Below are positions 33,891-46,407 of a stretch of 64,000 nucleotides of DNA, piece by piece. The notes under the pieces were generated by a model, which was not told the DNA's origin, did not search any database, and was given only the letters and a program-made list of their open reading frames with translations. The stretch's first letter is position 1, and the number at the start of each line of letters is the position of its first letter. The DNA lies in contig AP031351.1 in NCBI GenBank assembly GCA_037833965.1, positions 9,064,501 through 9,128,500 on the forward strand. Reading direction: 5' to 3'. The position numbers and the translations under genes are program-made. Source of the stretch: Marchantia polymorpha subsp. ruderalis. Taxonomy: Eukaryota > Streptophyta > Marchantiopsida > Marchantiales > Marchantiaceae.

Positions 33891-35040
33891 GACGATATTG
33901 CTATTTTCATCATGTCGCAATTTTTACATTTTACACATCTAGCATGTCAAGATATCGAAGATAAATATCATTAATTTTGTCTTGAATTGGTCGAAAGATC
34001 TTATGATTATTTTGTAGTTTGTTATTTTACACCATTGTTCATTATCATCTATTCCACACACACTTGCAATTGAAGTCAACCGTTCCATTGATTCATGGTA
34101 TATATTTTCAAAGGTTAAAGTAGACATGAAGTTTTTATACTTGATGATTTCAATTCTTGCATACATTTTGCTTAATTAATCCAATTCAATAATTCTTTGT
34201 TTATACTCCTTTTGAAAAAATTGGAAAAAAATTATGACTTAAAATGTATATTTTGAACTTTTTACAAATACTTTGACAGATCACTTTTTAAATTTTGAAG
34301 TCACATGTAATTTGAAAATTCTTAATCTTATTTTTCACGTTTTAAACTCTTATTCCAATACATGTTTTTTCTCTATCAATATAAGCACTAATGATTGTCT
34401 TTTATACTCCACCGTTCATAGCTTTCTTCTCTCTACATTTAAACAACAATATTGCTTACTATTTTATTGTCAAAGATAATTATTGTATCAATTTGTCATT
34501 CTCTTTTAGCTTTTTCCAAGTTATATGCTACATGCATAAGATGTTTTGACTCACCTTTATATGAAGTACATATCCACATACATCAAATTTGCGACTAAAT
34601 TGCTTAAAAGTACTATTTCAAAAAAAAGTATGACATTGGAACATAAATGCTAGAATTTTCCATTGTAAGGAGTGATTTGACTTTGATTGTAAGCAAAAAA
34701 TTACAAGATTACTTGATAAATCTTTAGATCTCCAAAGTCGGCTTACTATGATAAAGCTTTACATATACTTGCTAAAGATTAAAACACAAACTTTCTTTGG
34801 ACGTAAGCAAAAGTCCTTGACAAGAGAATTGCTAAGGAATCCCAAATTTATCTGTAAACAGTTAACAGTGTGAGTTCTAAAGCTTTTTGTCATCCCAAGT
34901 TTTTGATTTATTTTGCTTATAATCTTAATTTATGTTCCAACGCTACATTTATGTCACGTTGTTAAGGAATAACTCGCTTGTTTTTTCAAGCAAAGTTGAT
35001 GACTCAACTAAGACAATTAGCAAATGATAAATATGTGAGT
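33891..35040. other. AT-rich stretch upstream of the LINE relic
   Basis: No gene is recognised. The right end may contain decayed 5' sequence of the LINE relic that follows. Confidence 0.4.
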
Positions 35041-35049
35041 ATGAATGAT

Positions 35050-36260
35050 TATTCTTCAAATGAGGAGGAAATTTTTTTTGACTTATACTCATCAAAGTGT
35101 TAGAGAATGCTGTTATCTATTATTTTACTTCAAGCAATTATTTACAAAAGATTCTTTCTATTCACAAATCAAGAAAGAAAAACTTGATGACAAATTATCA
35201 CATTATCATGATGAAAAGTGTTCTTGCCAAGTTTTTTGGAAAATTGATAGAGTCAAAATTAAGCACATGGATTAAATCTCATCAAAGAAAAGAAAAAATC
35301 CAAGAAAAGTCTAAAGTGATTTTTGCCCTACATACAACACTATTGGCTATATTTTGAAAATTTTCTCATAATATGTGTGTTTTATGAAAAAAATCCCAAG
35401 TACAATGGAAGAGTTTTATTTTGTGTCTTCAATGATTTTCTAGATTTTTTTTGACATTGTACTTTGTCAGCTCTTATAAAAAAGTTTACAAGCCATTGAA
35501 TTATCATCATATTTCTAAGCAGTTGTGGCCATATTATATCATTTTGTTCAAGCAAAGATCAAAAGTTTTCAAACTCAAGATATATTAAATAACATTAGTA
35601 TCATTCAAGGTTATACTCTCTTTAACTTTATTTAGAATTATCATAGAAGTTATCAAAATGTGGTTGGACAAATGTGATAGTGAAGATCTGAAGCCTAAAG
35701 ACTTTGTCATAAAAGCTCTACTTTATGCAAATAATATCATATTACTAACATGTGATGACTTTAGTTTACAAAAACACCTAGACAATTGTGCAAAATCTTG
35801 TACACAAAATCAACTAGAATTGAATATAAAGAAGTCTAAAGTAATGATAATGGTCACTAGATCTAAATTTTTCTTCTGTCACCAAGATCTACCATTAGAA
35901 TAAGTCACAGATTTTAATTATATAGGCATTCATTTTTTCTAATAATAGTATCACACTTTGCATGCAAAAAAGTGTAAAAGCTGGTTACAAAGCTTTATAT
36001 TCATTGTTAAATTAATGTAGAATAGCTCATCTACAGTCTTTAAATCTTATAATTTTTTTAAATCTAAGTTCATATGATATTGACCTTGCAGAAACATGTT
36101 GTCTACCTCTAGAGATTAAAGCTATTTTGTTCATCATCACTTACATCAAAAGCATGAGTTTTCTTGATGCTTATTGCCTTACTCTTCAAGCTTTGGATGT
36201 CACACTTTTCATTTGATGATTAATGGATGGGCTGATTTGGTCTTTGAAGTGAACTGTGGT
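35050..36260 (+). pseudogene. Decayed non-LTR retrotransposon (LINE) reverse transcriptase
   Basis: RT blocks appear in order on the plus strand but in different frames. The first, near 35150-35345, contains IHKSRKKN, NYHIIMMKSVLAKFFGKLIE and SKLSTWIKSHQR, the LINE block before and around RT motif 1. The second, near 35600-35900, contains IQGYTLFNFI, then LLYANNIILL, a decayed YADD catalytic box, and QLELNIKKSKVMIM. Further remnants such as NYIGIHF follow. Frameshifts, stops and loss of the catalytic Asp pair show that it is dead. Confidence 0.75.
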
Positions 36261-37080
36261 CAAACTTGATTAAGACTTGCAACCTACAGCACTCCACAAA
36301 TGTCAACACAAGAAATTTTTCAACATTTTTTGATTGAACACACACTAAAATGCTAATCAACTTCATGCTAATCTTATCCTTGTTTATTGTGAACAAAAAA
36401 ACCTACTTGCAAGGATCTTAATGTTCATACGTCATATTATGTTAGGTATAGAATTGTGTCTTTTAGGCTTGGAATAATAAAATATGGTGGTTTAATTATG
36501 ATAAAAATAAGGTATTTATAAGTTATAGTATAGCAAAAATTTGAGTACAAAAAATAAGCTGTGAGAAAACAAGAATTTGAGTACAATTTTTAAATCGTAC
36601 ATGTATTTGTTACACAAACACATGCTCCTTTTTATTTAGATTGTTATATTAGAATAGTCATTTGTCATTATTCTAATGCTCACCGCACTAACTTAAGATT
36701 GATTTTTATAATATATTTCCTTATTAGTAGATTTTCATTTGTGTTGTGATTTTCAACCTTTTGATAAGTTGGATCCAACATGCTTGATCTGATTATCAAA
36801 TACCATTTAATATTTTTTAAGAAGAATAAAACTTAAAATTTAATGAACATTTTAGAATTTGTAATAATGAAGCTTTTTTTGTGTTCTTATGAACATAGTT
36901 TATGATGACAAATCACATACTTTAGTGTCAAAATTTGAATGCTTGTGTTTTTATGTGTGTGTGTTTGATTTTATTGTTTTCCTCAAGATTCATCTATTAT
37001 GCTTCTATTTTTATTGTGCTCTAGTCAGAGCTCGTAACAGTTGGTATCAAAGGATTGAATCCTTACTTCAACACTTACAA
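36261..37080 (+). repeat. Possible LTR relic ending in a tRNA-Met-type primer binding site
   Basis: The sequence GTAACAG followed by TTGGTATCAAAGG (about 37035-37053) resembles the junction of an LTR end with the common plant initiator-Met binding site TGGTATCAGAG, with one mismatch in the core. The upstream AT-rich sequence would be the decayed LTR. Its left boundary is not visible. Confidence 0.4.
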
Positions 37081-40019
37081 GATTTTCTAGTATAACAATG
37101 AGCTTCATTTTGATGATCGGAGGTACTTGAAATTCTTAATCTCAAGTTTTATCAAAGATGAAAATTATTGATGAAACAATTGAAGGTTTGCGCAAAACTA
37201 TTTTCTGTTGGTAAAATCTCTAAAGAACTCTGTAGTTCATGGCGAATTTGTGATTGTGTCAAGTGTGGTTGTCGGATTGAGAAGTTTCTTCTTACAATAA
37301 ATGATTTAAGCTTTAAATGTTTATTGATTTGCTGAATCTTGAATGAAGTTTTGAAAAATGATCATGAAAAAAAGACATGTGCAAGATTCATAGCCAATGA
37401 TGGGCTTTGTGAAATTATGGAAGTAGTTTTTGAACAAATCAAAAGTCATTAATAAGCAGATGTTGTTGCAAATGTTTCTTTGATGCACTAGTTATTATTG
37501 AAGCAAATGAGTCAATACTATCCATCATTGTCATACTTTTTTCAATTGTTTATACAAATCTATGCTAGATTCATAATGATTGGAAATTCAAAGAAGCTTT
37601 TTAACATAATTTTGTCTTAAAATGTCAACAATATGGTTAATCAACGTAGTATGTTATAGCAATTACAAAGTTCTACATATCATTTCCACATACCAAATAT
37701 ATAATATCAAATGGAGCTAGAAATATGTGATTTTTCTTCATCTCATTTACGCTAATAATATGATCACAAATTAGCCAATTTTGAAAAAAATAGAAAAAAA
37801 TAATTTCATAATGAGTTATATTGCACAGTCAATGTATTTTTTGGTTTAAGGATAAGATTGATGAAAAGTTAACTTTACTTTTTTTAGTGTACCAGCAATC
37901 AGATTTATATGAATATTATTTTTCAACTTCATGTGATACTAAACAAGAAATGTTTTGTTAAACTTTAAGAATGTAGTGTAATGTATCATCATCCTTATAA
38001 ACAATAACTCTTCATGAAAAAATTTACAAATTTCATGAACTACAAAGCAGTTGCAGACATGGAGTTCAATATCGTTAATGATTTTCACTTAGATATGTGG
38101 TTATATTATCTTATACATCATGCATACATCGTAGACATGTGTATGCAAAAGATCACTTTTCTTTCAAGTACGTGAGTAGTACAACTGTAAAACAACTTCA
38201 AAGTACGTATTACACTTAACTATAGTGTAACATACTCTCTGTATACAAACTACAAACTTGTACGAAGTGTTGTACTAGAGTTGAGTGTTATACATACTTC
38301 CAAGTTATGCTATAATTAACTATTCTCGTTCTGCCTTTTACTTTTGAAAGTTTTCTTCTAAAGCTATATAGTAAAAAGTGAACGGCTCATTCCACTCAGT
38401 CTCAACTTTGTGTTTTTACAATTTGACGGCTCAATGTTTTTTCGTTTTTTGTAGTGTTTGTGTATGTTTCAAGATTTTTTTGTTTTTTTAGATGATTTAA
38501 CATTGAATTTTGTAGTATTTGACGGATCAAACAAGAGTAGTTAGTAGGAGAAGATGCTCTTTTATCCGAGACGACATCCGTTTGAAAAAAAAATGATCTT
38601 AGAAACAGAAAACAATTTATTTCAAAGCATTATCAAAATTTTTTTACTTATTATAGAGCAAAATGTGAGGTATATTTCAGTTTTTGTTTTAAGTCTAGAT
38701 CATATGTAGATATAAATTTTTGAATGTTGGAAGTAAAGGAGATTTCACAAGTACTAAAATTTTGCTCTCATACAAATTTGTACAGAGTAAATTACTTTTT
38801 CTTTATTTCAATTTATTGTTCAAAATTTTGTATGAGTGTATTGAAAGATAAATTATTTGTCAATACATATAGAGAAAAAGTTATGTTCTTTTGAAGTTCA
38901 CGGAGTACAAAACAAAGAAAAGATATCAAAATTTTTTTTTGCAAATTTTTTTTTTTTTGTGCATTTTTTGGGATAGAGCTTTGAGTGTTTTCACCTTATG
39001 CAATTGCCGTATTAGTGTGATGAATTTTTGTTGCTAGTAGCCATAGGTCCGTTTTCTTTTTGAGCAACTTTTTTTGCCCTAGACGTTGTGTGTCCAATTC
39101 GGACAAATTGAGAATGCAAATGCACAAAAAATGGAGTAAAATAATGTAATGTGATTGGACATCATAACACTATTTGGGCAAATCAAGAGTGCAAATGTGA
39201 AAGAAAATGGATGTTTAGTTAAAAAATGTGATATGATTGAATAGTCTACAAGAGTCTAATAATTTGGGGAATTGCTCCTATGACACATTAATTTTTTTGA
39301 AACGTAAAAAATTCAAAAAAAATAAAATGAGAAACAAGAAAATAATGAAATGAAAATCTTTATGCATTGAAAGTGAAAACTACAAAAAATAATTTTACGA
39401 ATTAATCTAATCTTGGAAAACCTGGCATTAGCCATAATTTATAAAGCTTAAGTTACAATTTCATGAAATAACATTAAATCGTAACAATTAAGAAAAAAAA
39501 CCTGGATAAAAAAAAATTATTTTAATAAAAATAAGTTTTAAATTTATTATTGTAAGCCAAAAATTAAGTATGAAACATATGATTAAATTTTTATATAACA
39601 AAATTAAATTATAATAATATTGATCATTATGTGAAAGCACAATTGAAGTTTTGACAACATCATGAGCATTTTTCTTGTGCGTAGACAAGATGAAAATTTA
39701 AAAAGTAGCTTGATTATCATTCACCAATAGCAAATTTTGAAAAAGAAAAAGTGTGAATGCACAATTTGAGTTGTGACATCATGAAAATCATATTTTTTGT
39801 GCAAATGAGATGAATTTTTAAAAATAGCTTCATTTTCATTGGCCCGTAGCCAAATTTGAGGAAAAAAAAGTGTGAAAAAAAATCTTGTTGTCAAAAATAT
39901 TCAAATTATTCTTTGAGATTTTAGTAATTTATGTGTGATTTTTTCACATGAGTCAAAATCATAAAATATTTATACATTCAACATAATAGACAAACTCAAA
40001 GATTTAATGAATTTTGATA
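37081..40019. other. AT-rich desert with small tandem duplications
   Basis: No gene is recognised. A diverged duplication at about 39100-39240 has a period near 75 bp. A clearer one at about 39630-39870 has two units near 118 bp, sharing GTGAATGCACAATT-like and GTAGCTTGATTATCATT-like blocks. An AAACCTGGCATTAGCC block at 39418 echoes 22490. Confidence 0.45.
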
Positions 40020-40110
40020 GCGGCCAAAGTTTAATACTAGATTCATTGGTCCTTACGTGATATTTAAACGTGTTGATGAAATTTTGAAAGAGAAATATAT
40101 TACAAAATAA
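40020..40110 (+). pseudogene. Small chromovirus relic (integrase C-terminal region)
   Basis: The sequence CTAGATTCATTGGTCC and the following TTTAAACGTGTTGATGAA match element 1 at about 1100-1145 (CTAGGTTCATTGGTCC, TTGAAGCGTGTTGGTGAA). Most differences are C-to-T or G-to-A. Confidence 0.7.
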
Positions 40111-40265
40111 AATATAATAAACATGTTGACTATGTTTTTTGTAGGTTTTGATGAGAATATGAGATAAAAAATTTTAAATAATAGAGATGATAATTGTCAT
40201 TACTTGTATGATTAGATTGTGAGTTTTATTATATTAGATTTGCAACCTTGATTGAATAAACTTTC

Positions 40266-40480
40266 TTTGATGATTGTACTTTGATGTTTGAATATTTTGG
40301 ACATAAAAAAATTAGTGATTTTGATGATTATACTTTGATGTTTGAGGTCCTTGGTTACAAACTCATGAATGAGTTTGATGATCGTACTTTGATGTTTAAG
40401 ATCCTTGCTTACAAAATAAATGAATGAGTTTGATGATTATTCTTTAATGTTTGAGGTTTTTAAACGATGTTTCTATTACA
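40266..40480 (+). repeat. Four tandem copies of a 54-bp (18-codon) unit
   Basis: Units start at 40266, 40320, 40374 and 40429, each opening TTTGATGAT and continuing with ACTTTGATGTTT. The period is 54, 54 and 55 bp. The first three units read in one frame as FDDxTLMFE-type repeats. The frame is closed upstream by TAA at 40257-40259 and ends at a TGA. Confidence 0.8.
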
Positions 40481-41254
40481 AGAAGTTTTGAAACATGATG
40501 TATTTTTTTGTTGGAAATAATGAGCTTTAAAATGAAAGATTCAAGCACAAAATTTTTAGATCACATTGATGATTTTGTCAATCTTGTTGCTAATCTTCAA
40601 AAACTTTGAAAAATAGATAAGTGATGAATGAAAATACTTGATTTTTTAAATTTAGTAAATTCATTTTATTCATTATAGTTCATTTTCATGTTTGTTGCTT
40701 GAGTATGATATATTCACAATCATTTATAACAAAATTGTAAGTAATTGTGTATCTCTCATTGTAAAATGATTTAGATTGAAGAAGAAAAGTGATATAAAGT
40801 AATAATTGAAAAATTCATGGACATGAAATTAGATTCAAAATGGAAATCTAACTCTCTTTGTGATGAATAAAGCATTGCATTCTAGAGATGATGTATGTTT
40901 TTTGTAACATATGAGGCATAGATCCAAGTAAAAACTTTACATTCCGAATTTCTTGAACTACATTTTTATGGGGTATAAAGATGTACTCTAGATGATTTAC
41001 TTGAAAAATCATCAACAAAGAGTCATGTAAATCAAAAGATTGAAGTAACACTTGAAAGTACATTAGTTTGCAAACCTCAATATCATTTAGGTCCAAAATA
41101 ATTGAAAGATTGCAAAACGCAAGTAAAAAATTTGTTGAATAAAGCCTTTATTCAAATAAATGTTTCACCTTATGAAATTCTTGTGCTATTTGTGAAGAAA
41201 AAAAAGTCAGCATGCATTTGTGCAATGATTATTGTAGATAGAACTAGCAAACGG

Positions 41255-42240
41255 TGAAAAAAAAATTATTCACATTAGAAGCATTCACATTGAAAGAGCA
41301 ACAAGAATGGAATACTTTTTAGACTTTTGTGCAATTTGCATAAAACAATATTGTAAATGCAAACACAAAAGTGATTCCATTTTAGTTCATATATCATGTT
41401 CATCCCATAAGTACATCAAGTTTGATGAAGTTTCCAAAAGAAGAAAAATTTCAACCAAATAAATTGCGATCAACAATTTTGTGAAACAAAGCCACAATAG
41501 ATTATATAAAGTGGAAAAATTACTTTATGATTGCTCATCATAGAAAATTAAATTTTCAAATTAATAATCATATTTGATTATCTATAACAAATTTGTCTCC
41601 TATAGAAACATTAAGTTTAATCTTAGATTCATTTGTCTTTGTGTGATATTCAAACGTGTTTATGAGATGTTGGAAAATTTTCGAATTTCCTCATATATGA
41701 AAATACATCTTGAATTTTATACGTCAGAATTGTAAATTTAAAAATCACAATCAAAATCATTCATTAATCAACCACGGTTACATTATCTATCAATCTTGAT
41801 AGCTAATCATCAGAAATTTGAAATATAAAAGATAATTTTATTATGCTTCTGAAGCTATAAATATTCCAGAATAGACTATTTGATACAATTGAAAATATAT
41901 CCATCTTATTAATCAACTTGAAAACGAGCTAAAAATTTAACTAATGCACTTTTGATACTTCAACAATTAATAAGTAAGTGCAAAAAAAATTTGTGTCTTA
42001 AAAGAATAAAATTAGTAATCATCTTCAATTGATTACTATTAAAGTAGATTTAACTTAAGATAAAGTTATAGTTAAATTATAATGCATTATTCATAGTTGT
42101 CACGTCATACGTCTATGTGTTTAATACGTAAGGATTGAATGTGTTAGTTGAGATCGATATATAAGCAATCCGTGTGCTTGTTATGTACATATTGGTTATG
42201 TTAGTTGAGAACGACATATGAGCAATTTGATTCAAAAAAT
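41255..42240 (+). pseudogene. Decayed chromovirus: integrase end, chromodomain region and LTR start, same family as element 1
   Basis: The relic is alignable with 720-1700 of element 1 over most of its length: GCATTCACATT.GAAGAGCAA, CATCAAGTTTGATGAA, ACAAATTTGTCTCCT, then the LTR blocks GTCACGTCA, GGATTGA.TGTGTTAGTTG and AGCAATCCGTGTGCTTGTTA. Gaps and stops are frequent. Differences are dominated by C-to-T and G-to-A, which makes the relic far more AT-rich than element 1. Confidence 0.85.
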
Positions 42241-42719
42241 ATAAAGATTAACAATTTTTGCATGCTCTAAAAATTTGATGTTTTTTTGCACAAACTTTTT
42301 TCCGAAAAGTAACAACAGTAATCAACCATTAGAAATTCATCTACAATAATATACAAGAATTCACAATGATAATGTAAACAAGAATCAACACATAAGCATT
42401 ACGTGATTCATCTAGATATGAGCTACGTTAATGGGCAGAAGTAATGTTATAATAATGTTTTCTTGAAATTACATCAAAGTTGAATAGATTTATATATTCA
42501 ATGCTTAACATGACATCTTATTGCAATTTGCTCACCAAGAGTTAATTGAGAATATGAGTTAATTTCCAACAATCTTTTCCTTAATTCATGTTGAAGTAGC
42601 AATAATCTACAATCCTTTATAATTACTCAACTTATACTTATAGAAGTAAATTTAACAAAAAATTCTTATGTATAACTAGATTTAATTGTAGTCAAAATAT
42701 GATAGACTAATAATAGAAA

Positions 42720-43215
42720 AAGCTAATTGAAATGCTAGCAAATTCTACTTCTGCTTCTCTGAATAGTAGCATTACTTTGCTTGAAATTCTTCAAAAAAAT
42801 AACTTTGATCAACGCTTTAGTCAAATTGAATTTATTGTCTATCTTGATTAGCTCAATTTTTGATTAAAAACTGCATGTTTGGTAAAATTATACATGATGT
42901 AGATGTGTTTTACTTCATTATACAAAACTTGATTTGCAGCAAGATGTAAAACACTCAGGCTATCACAATGAGGATTGAGAACTTCCCAAGACAATGTACT
43001 CTCAATGATGAACATATCTAATCAAATAGCTTCCTTTGCAGCTTTTACTATCGCTACGTACTCTGTTTCCATTGTAGATCAAGCTATGCAATTCTATAAG
43101 ATAGATTTTCAACTAATGCTTCCACCATTTAATATGAATACATACCTTGTTGTAATCTACTATGGTCCAAATCTAATACATAATTATCATCAATGTAGCA
43201 TAACAAGAATTTGGC
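42720..43215 (-). pseudogene. Decayed copia RNase H, inverted relative to the copia element at 43900
   Basis: On the minus strand the sequence encodes fragments matching the RNase H end of the nearby copia element: METEYVAIVKAAKEAI, LNPHCDSLSVLHLAANQV and VKHIYIMYNFTKHAV. Upstream remnants resemble the SISWRSTLQKCVAQST region. It is interrupted by stops and AT-enriched. Confidence 0.82.
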
Positions 43216-43329
43216 ATTGTCTAATGATTTCTCAAATGACTTAATATGATCCTTAGACTCTTCAAATTCCTCAAATTCATTTCACAACTTTCTATGAAAC
43301 TTCTTTTGATTCAACATGTATTGGTTGTG

Positions 43330-43615
43330 CATTTGTGAAGAAGTATATGAAAATATTTAATGAATTGATTCTAATTAGCTTAGGTATAACTAAGTCAAGC
43401 TAGTTATGACTAAATTTAACTATGATATTTATACTTCACTCAATGATTAAGCAGTTCTAAAATATTTGAATGAGCATTACTATCTTATGTCTTACAAAAA
43501 TCTAGATTTGAAGAGAAAAAACTTTAATTATATGATTAATTTTGATTGGTTTGATTAAATAAAAAATTTTCATTTGTTAAACTAAGTATAAAGTTAATTT
43601 AGTGTCAAATGTAAG
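43330..43615 (+). repeat. Decayed LTR of the element 3 family
   Basis: On the plus strand it resembles the sense LTR of element 3: AGCTAGTTATGACTAAATTT, GAGCATTACTATCTTATGTC (in place of GAGCACTTCTATTTTGTC), TTGATTGGTTTGATTAAAT. It is AT-enriched and ends near the TGTCAAATGTAAG block. No internal region accompanies it, so it may be a solo LTR. Confidence 0.7.
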
Positions 43616-43899
43616 TTGTTGAACTTTGAAAATCTCAAATGACATGTTGTTATGTAGATATTAAGATCAAGATCAATTATTGCATTATTATTATGATTTG
43701 TATTGTCTAAAATTTCATACATTTGTTCAAAAACAATAACATTCATAAAGAATATATTGTTTTTAGAAATGTTTTTATGTTTTTTGACCTTTTCTAATTT
43801 AGATGAAAAAAATGATATTAATGAATAAAAAAACAACCATTGATGACGTGAAAAGATATATCAACATTTGCGTCTATTGAAGTTGCGTCTACTACAATC

Positions 43900-44160
43900 T
43901 GTTGAAGTTAACTCTGGTTAAGGAGTTAATTGAGGTTAGTTAACTGAGGTTAACCACATATGTAGCTATTTATAGCTTAGAGTGGTTGACTACCTTGGAT
44001 ATATATACCCTAAGAGTGATAAGAAGAACTCACTTCAAGCAGTAAACTTTCTCGAGTGTATTGCTCTGTGGACGTAGCCTTTGAGGGTGAACCACGTTAT
44101 AAATGTGTCTTCTGTGTTTATCATGTTGCTGGTTTGCTTAGTCTGAGATTTACCGTTAAA
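43900..44160 (+). repeat. 5' LTR of the copia derivative (261 bp)
   Basis: It starts TGTTGAAGTTAACTC. It aligns without gaps to 47053-47313. TATATATA at about 44000-44008 is a TATA candidate, followed by ACTCACTTCAAGCAG. The 3' end is taken at TTAAA because of the flanking CAATC. A canonical CA end is not preserved. Confidence 0.82.
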
Positions 44161-44279
44161 ATTGGTACAGAGCGAGTTTCGGTTCGGACTCTGGGTGTCA
44201 TAGTGTTTTTTCAAGTTTTGATTTGGAGTTGTGAGATTTTCAGTTTTTTCAGTTTGACACTTTTGTCACTTATTCTAGT

Positions 44280-46407
44280 CGCTTGAGAATTTTTGGTTGT
44301 ACTCCTTATCCTTCTATACCTAAGGAGCACAAAACAAAATCAGATCCTACATCCAAGAAATGTCTTTTTCTTGGATATGCTAGCGGCGTGAAAGGTTAAA
44401 GGCTATGGGATCCAGTTGCCAATAAGGTGATTGTTAGTAGAGATGTTTCTTTCAATGAGACTGGCTTATTGAAAGAGGGGGAGAAAATGGAGGCTAACAA
44501 AGGAAAATCTTCACTCACAGATGTTGTTGTGGATGAGTTTTAACATTCTATCACTAATGATCAGTCACATGAAGAAGCACCGATACATGTGGAGCAAGTT
44601 CTTGAGGAACAAGAATTATAGGAGCAAGCTATTGTTGATGAACTTATTGCAATAATACCAGACGAGAGAGATCAAACAGAAACGTCTACTAGAAAATCAC
44701 AACGATCTAGTAGAGCTCCTGAGAGATTTGTTGTATGGGCCAACTCATCCATTCTCAAAGATCGTGAACTTGATTCTGAAGATGAGGATGATAGGTCGTT
44801 GATCTTGGAAGAAGGTGAAACCTCTTCATTTAGAGAAGCTCAAGCTTAGATCAACAAGCTTGAATGAAATGCTAATATGGAGCGGGAGATTCAATCACTA
44901 ATTGACAACAAGATATGGGAATTGGTTGAGCTTCCTAAAGATCAGACAGTGATTGACTCCAAGTGGGTGTACAAACTGAATGACAATCCAACAGGAGATG
45001 AGGCGGGAATCTTCAAAGTCAGATTGATGGCTAGAGGTTTCACAAAGGAAAAGGGTGTGGATTATAACAAAGTTTTTTTGCCTGTAGCAAAATACGCTAC
45101 AATTGGTATGGTATGTGCACTAGCCACAACATTGAGTCTTGTTGTGGATCAGGTGGATGTGGTTACAGTTTTTTTTATGGATATTTAGAGTAGAGGATCA
45201 ACATGAAACAACCAATTGGCTTTGAGGTCTAAGTCCAAGAGAGGTTGGTCTGTAGATTACTGAAATCATCGTATGTACTAAAGCAAGCTCATAGGCAGTG
45301 GAATACACGTTTTGATGAGTTTATGAAGGCACAAGGTTTTCTACGAAGCGTCTAAGATCCTTGTGTTTATATGAAGAAGATGAATGATGAGACGTTCAAT
45401 CTCATCATCTTAGTGCTCTACGTTGACGACATGCTTATCTTGGCAAAAAACCAATCGGATGTCAATGAATGCAAGAGTCAGCTGAAATCTGCATTTAAGA
45501 TGAAGTACATGGAGGAGTCAAAGAGTATACTAGGCATGGATATTTATAGAAATTTTGAACAGAAAAAGCTATGGCTAAGTTAGGGCAAGTATGTTTGTCG
45601 TATATTTGACAGGTTCAACGTGGCCGATTCGATAGGAGTATGGACTCCTCTACCCGCACATTTTAAACTCTCTGCAGCCCAATGTCCTACGGATGCTGTG
45701 GAAGAATGTCATGTGTTCCATATGAACAAGCTGTAGGTAGCCTCATGTATTTAATGATATGCACTACGCCTAATATTGCTCTAGCAATGGGGAAGTTGAG
45801 CAGGTATATGTCAAATCCCGTGAAAGTTCATTGGGAAGCAGTGAAATGGATTCTGAAATATCTGAAGAGTACTATGAATTATGATTTATTGTTTGATGGA
45901 TTATTAGACAATGCCAAATACTTGTTTGGCTCCGTTGATGCTGACTATGGACAAGATTTAGACAAGAGTAGATCTACAACTCGATATGTGTTTACACTTG
46001 GCGGCGGAAGCATTAGTTGGAGATCTACCTTGCAGAAGTGTGTAGCTCAGTCAACTACAGAAGCTGAGTACGTGGCAGGAACAGAAGCGGCAAAGGAAGC
46101 TATTTGGTTAGATAGGCTTATCATGAAGATGGGATTAACACAAGGTGTAATCAATCTTCATTGTGATAGCTAGAGTGCTTTACATGTGGCTGCAAACCAA
46201 GTCATGGATAACAGAGTAAATCACATCGACATCAAGTATCACTTTATTAGACAAGCAGTGTATGATAAAATAATTGAGCTAGTCAAGATTAACGGTAAAC
46301 TCAATCCAGCTGATGCGTTGACTAAAGTTATTCCTTTTGATAGTTTCAAGCGACATTGTGCTACTATGCAAGTTGTGCATCGGGAGCACGAGAGATATGG
46401 TTCTTAG
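44280..46407 (+). pseudogene. Copia pol remnant: integrase end, reverse transcriptase, RNase H
   Basis: It begins with RIFGCTPY and KKCLFLGYASGVKG (integrase C-terminal end). RT runs from about 44877 (NKIWELVELP, SKWVYKLN, RLMARGFTKEKGVDY) through a damaged middle with frameshift and stops near 45185-45360, to LYVDDMLILAK (intact YVDD, about 45418-45450). RNase H follows (VGSLMYLMI, ADYGQDLDKSR, TTEAEYVAGTEAAKE, HCDS, then a TAG, SALHVAANQV) and ends DALTKVIP. Several stops, among them TAG at 45581-45583 and 46171-46173, fall where the family has Gln. It cannot make a full protein. Confidence 0.92.

Noticed and set aside
42975..43244. 89-codon plus-strand ORF
   Set aside because: Antisense shadow of the decayed copia RNase H on the minus strand.
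44056..44286. 76-codon ORF across the copia 5' LTR end
   Set aside because: It crosses the LTR and primer binding site. It is not a gag protein.
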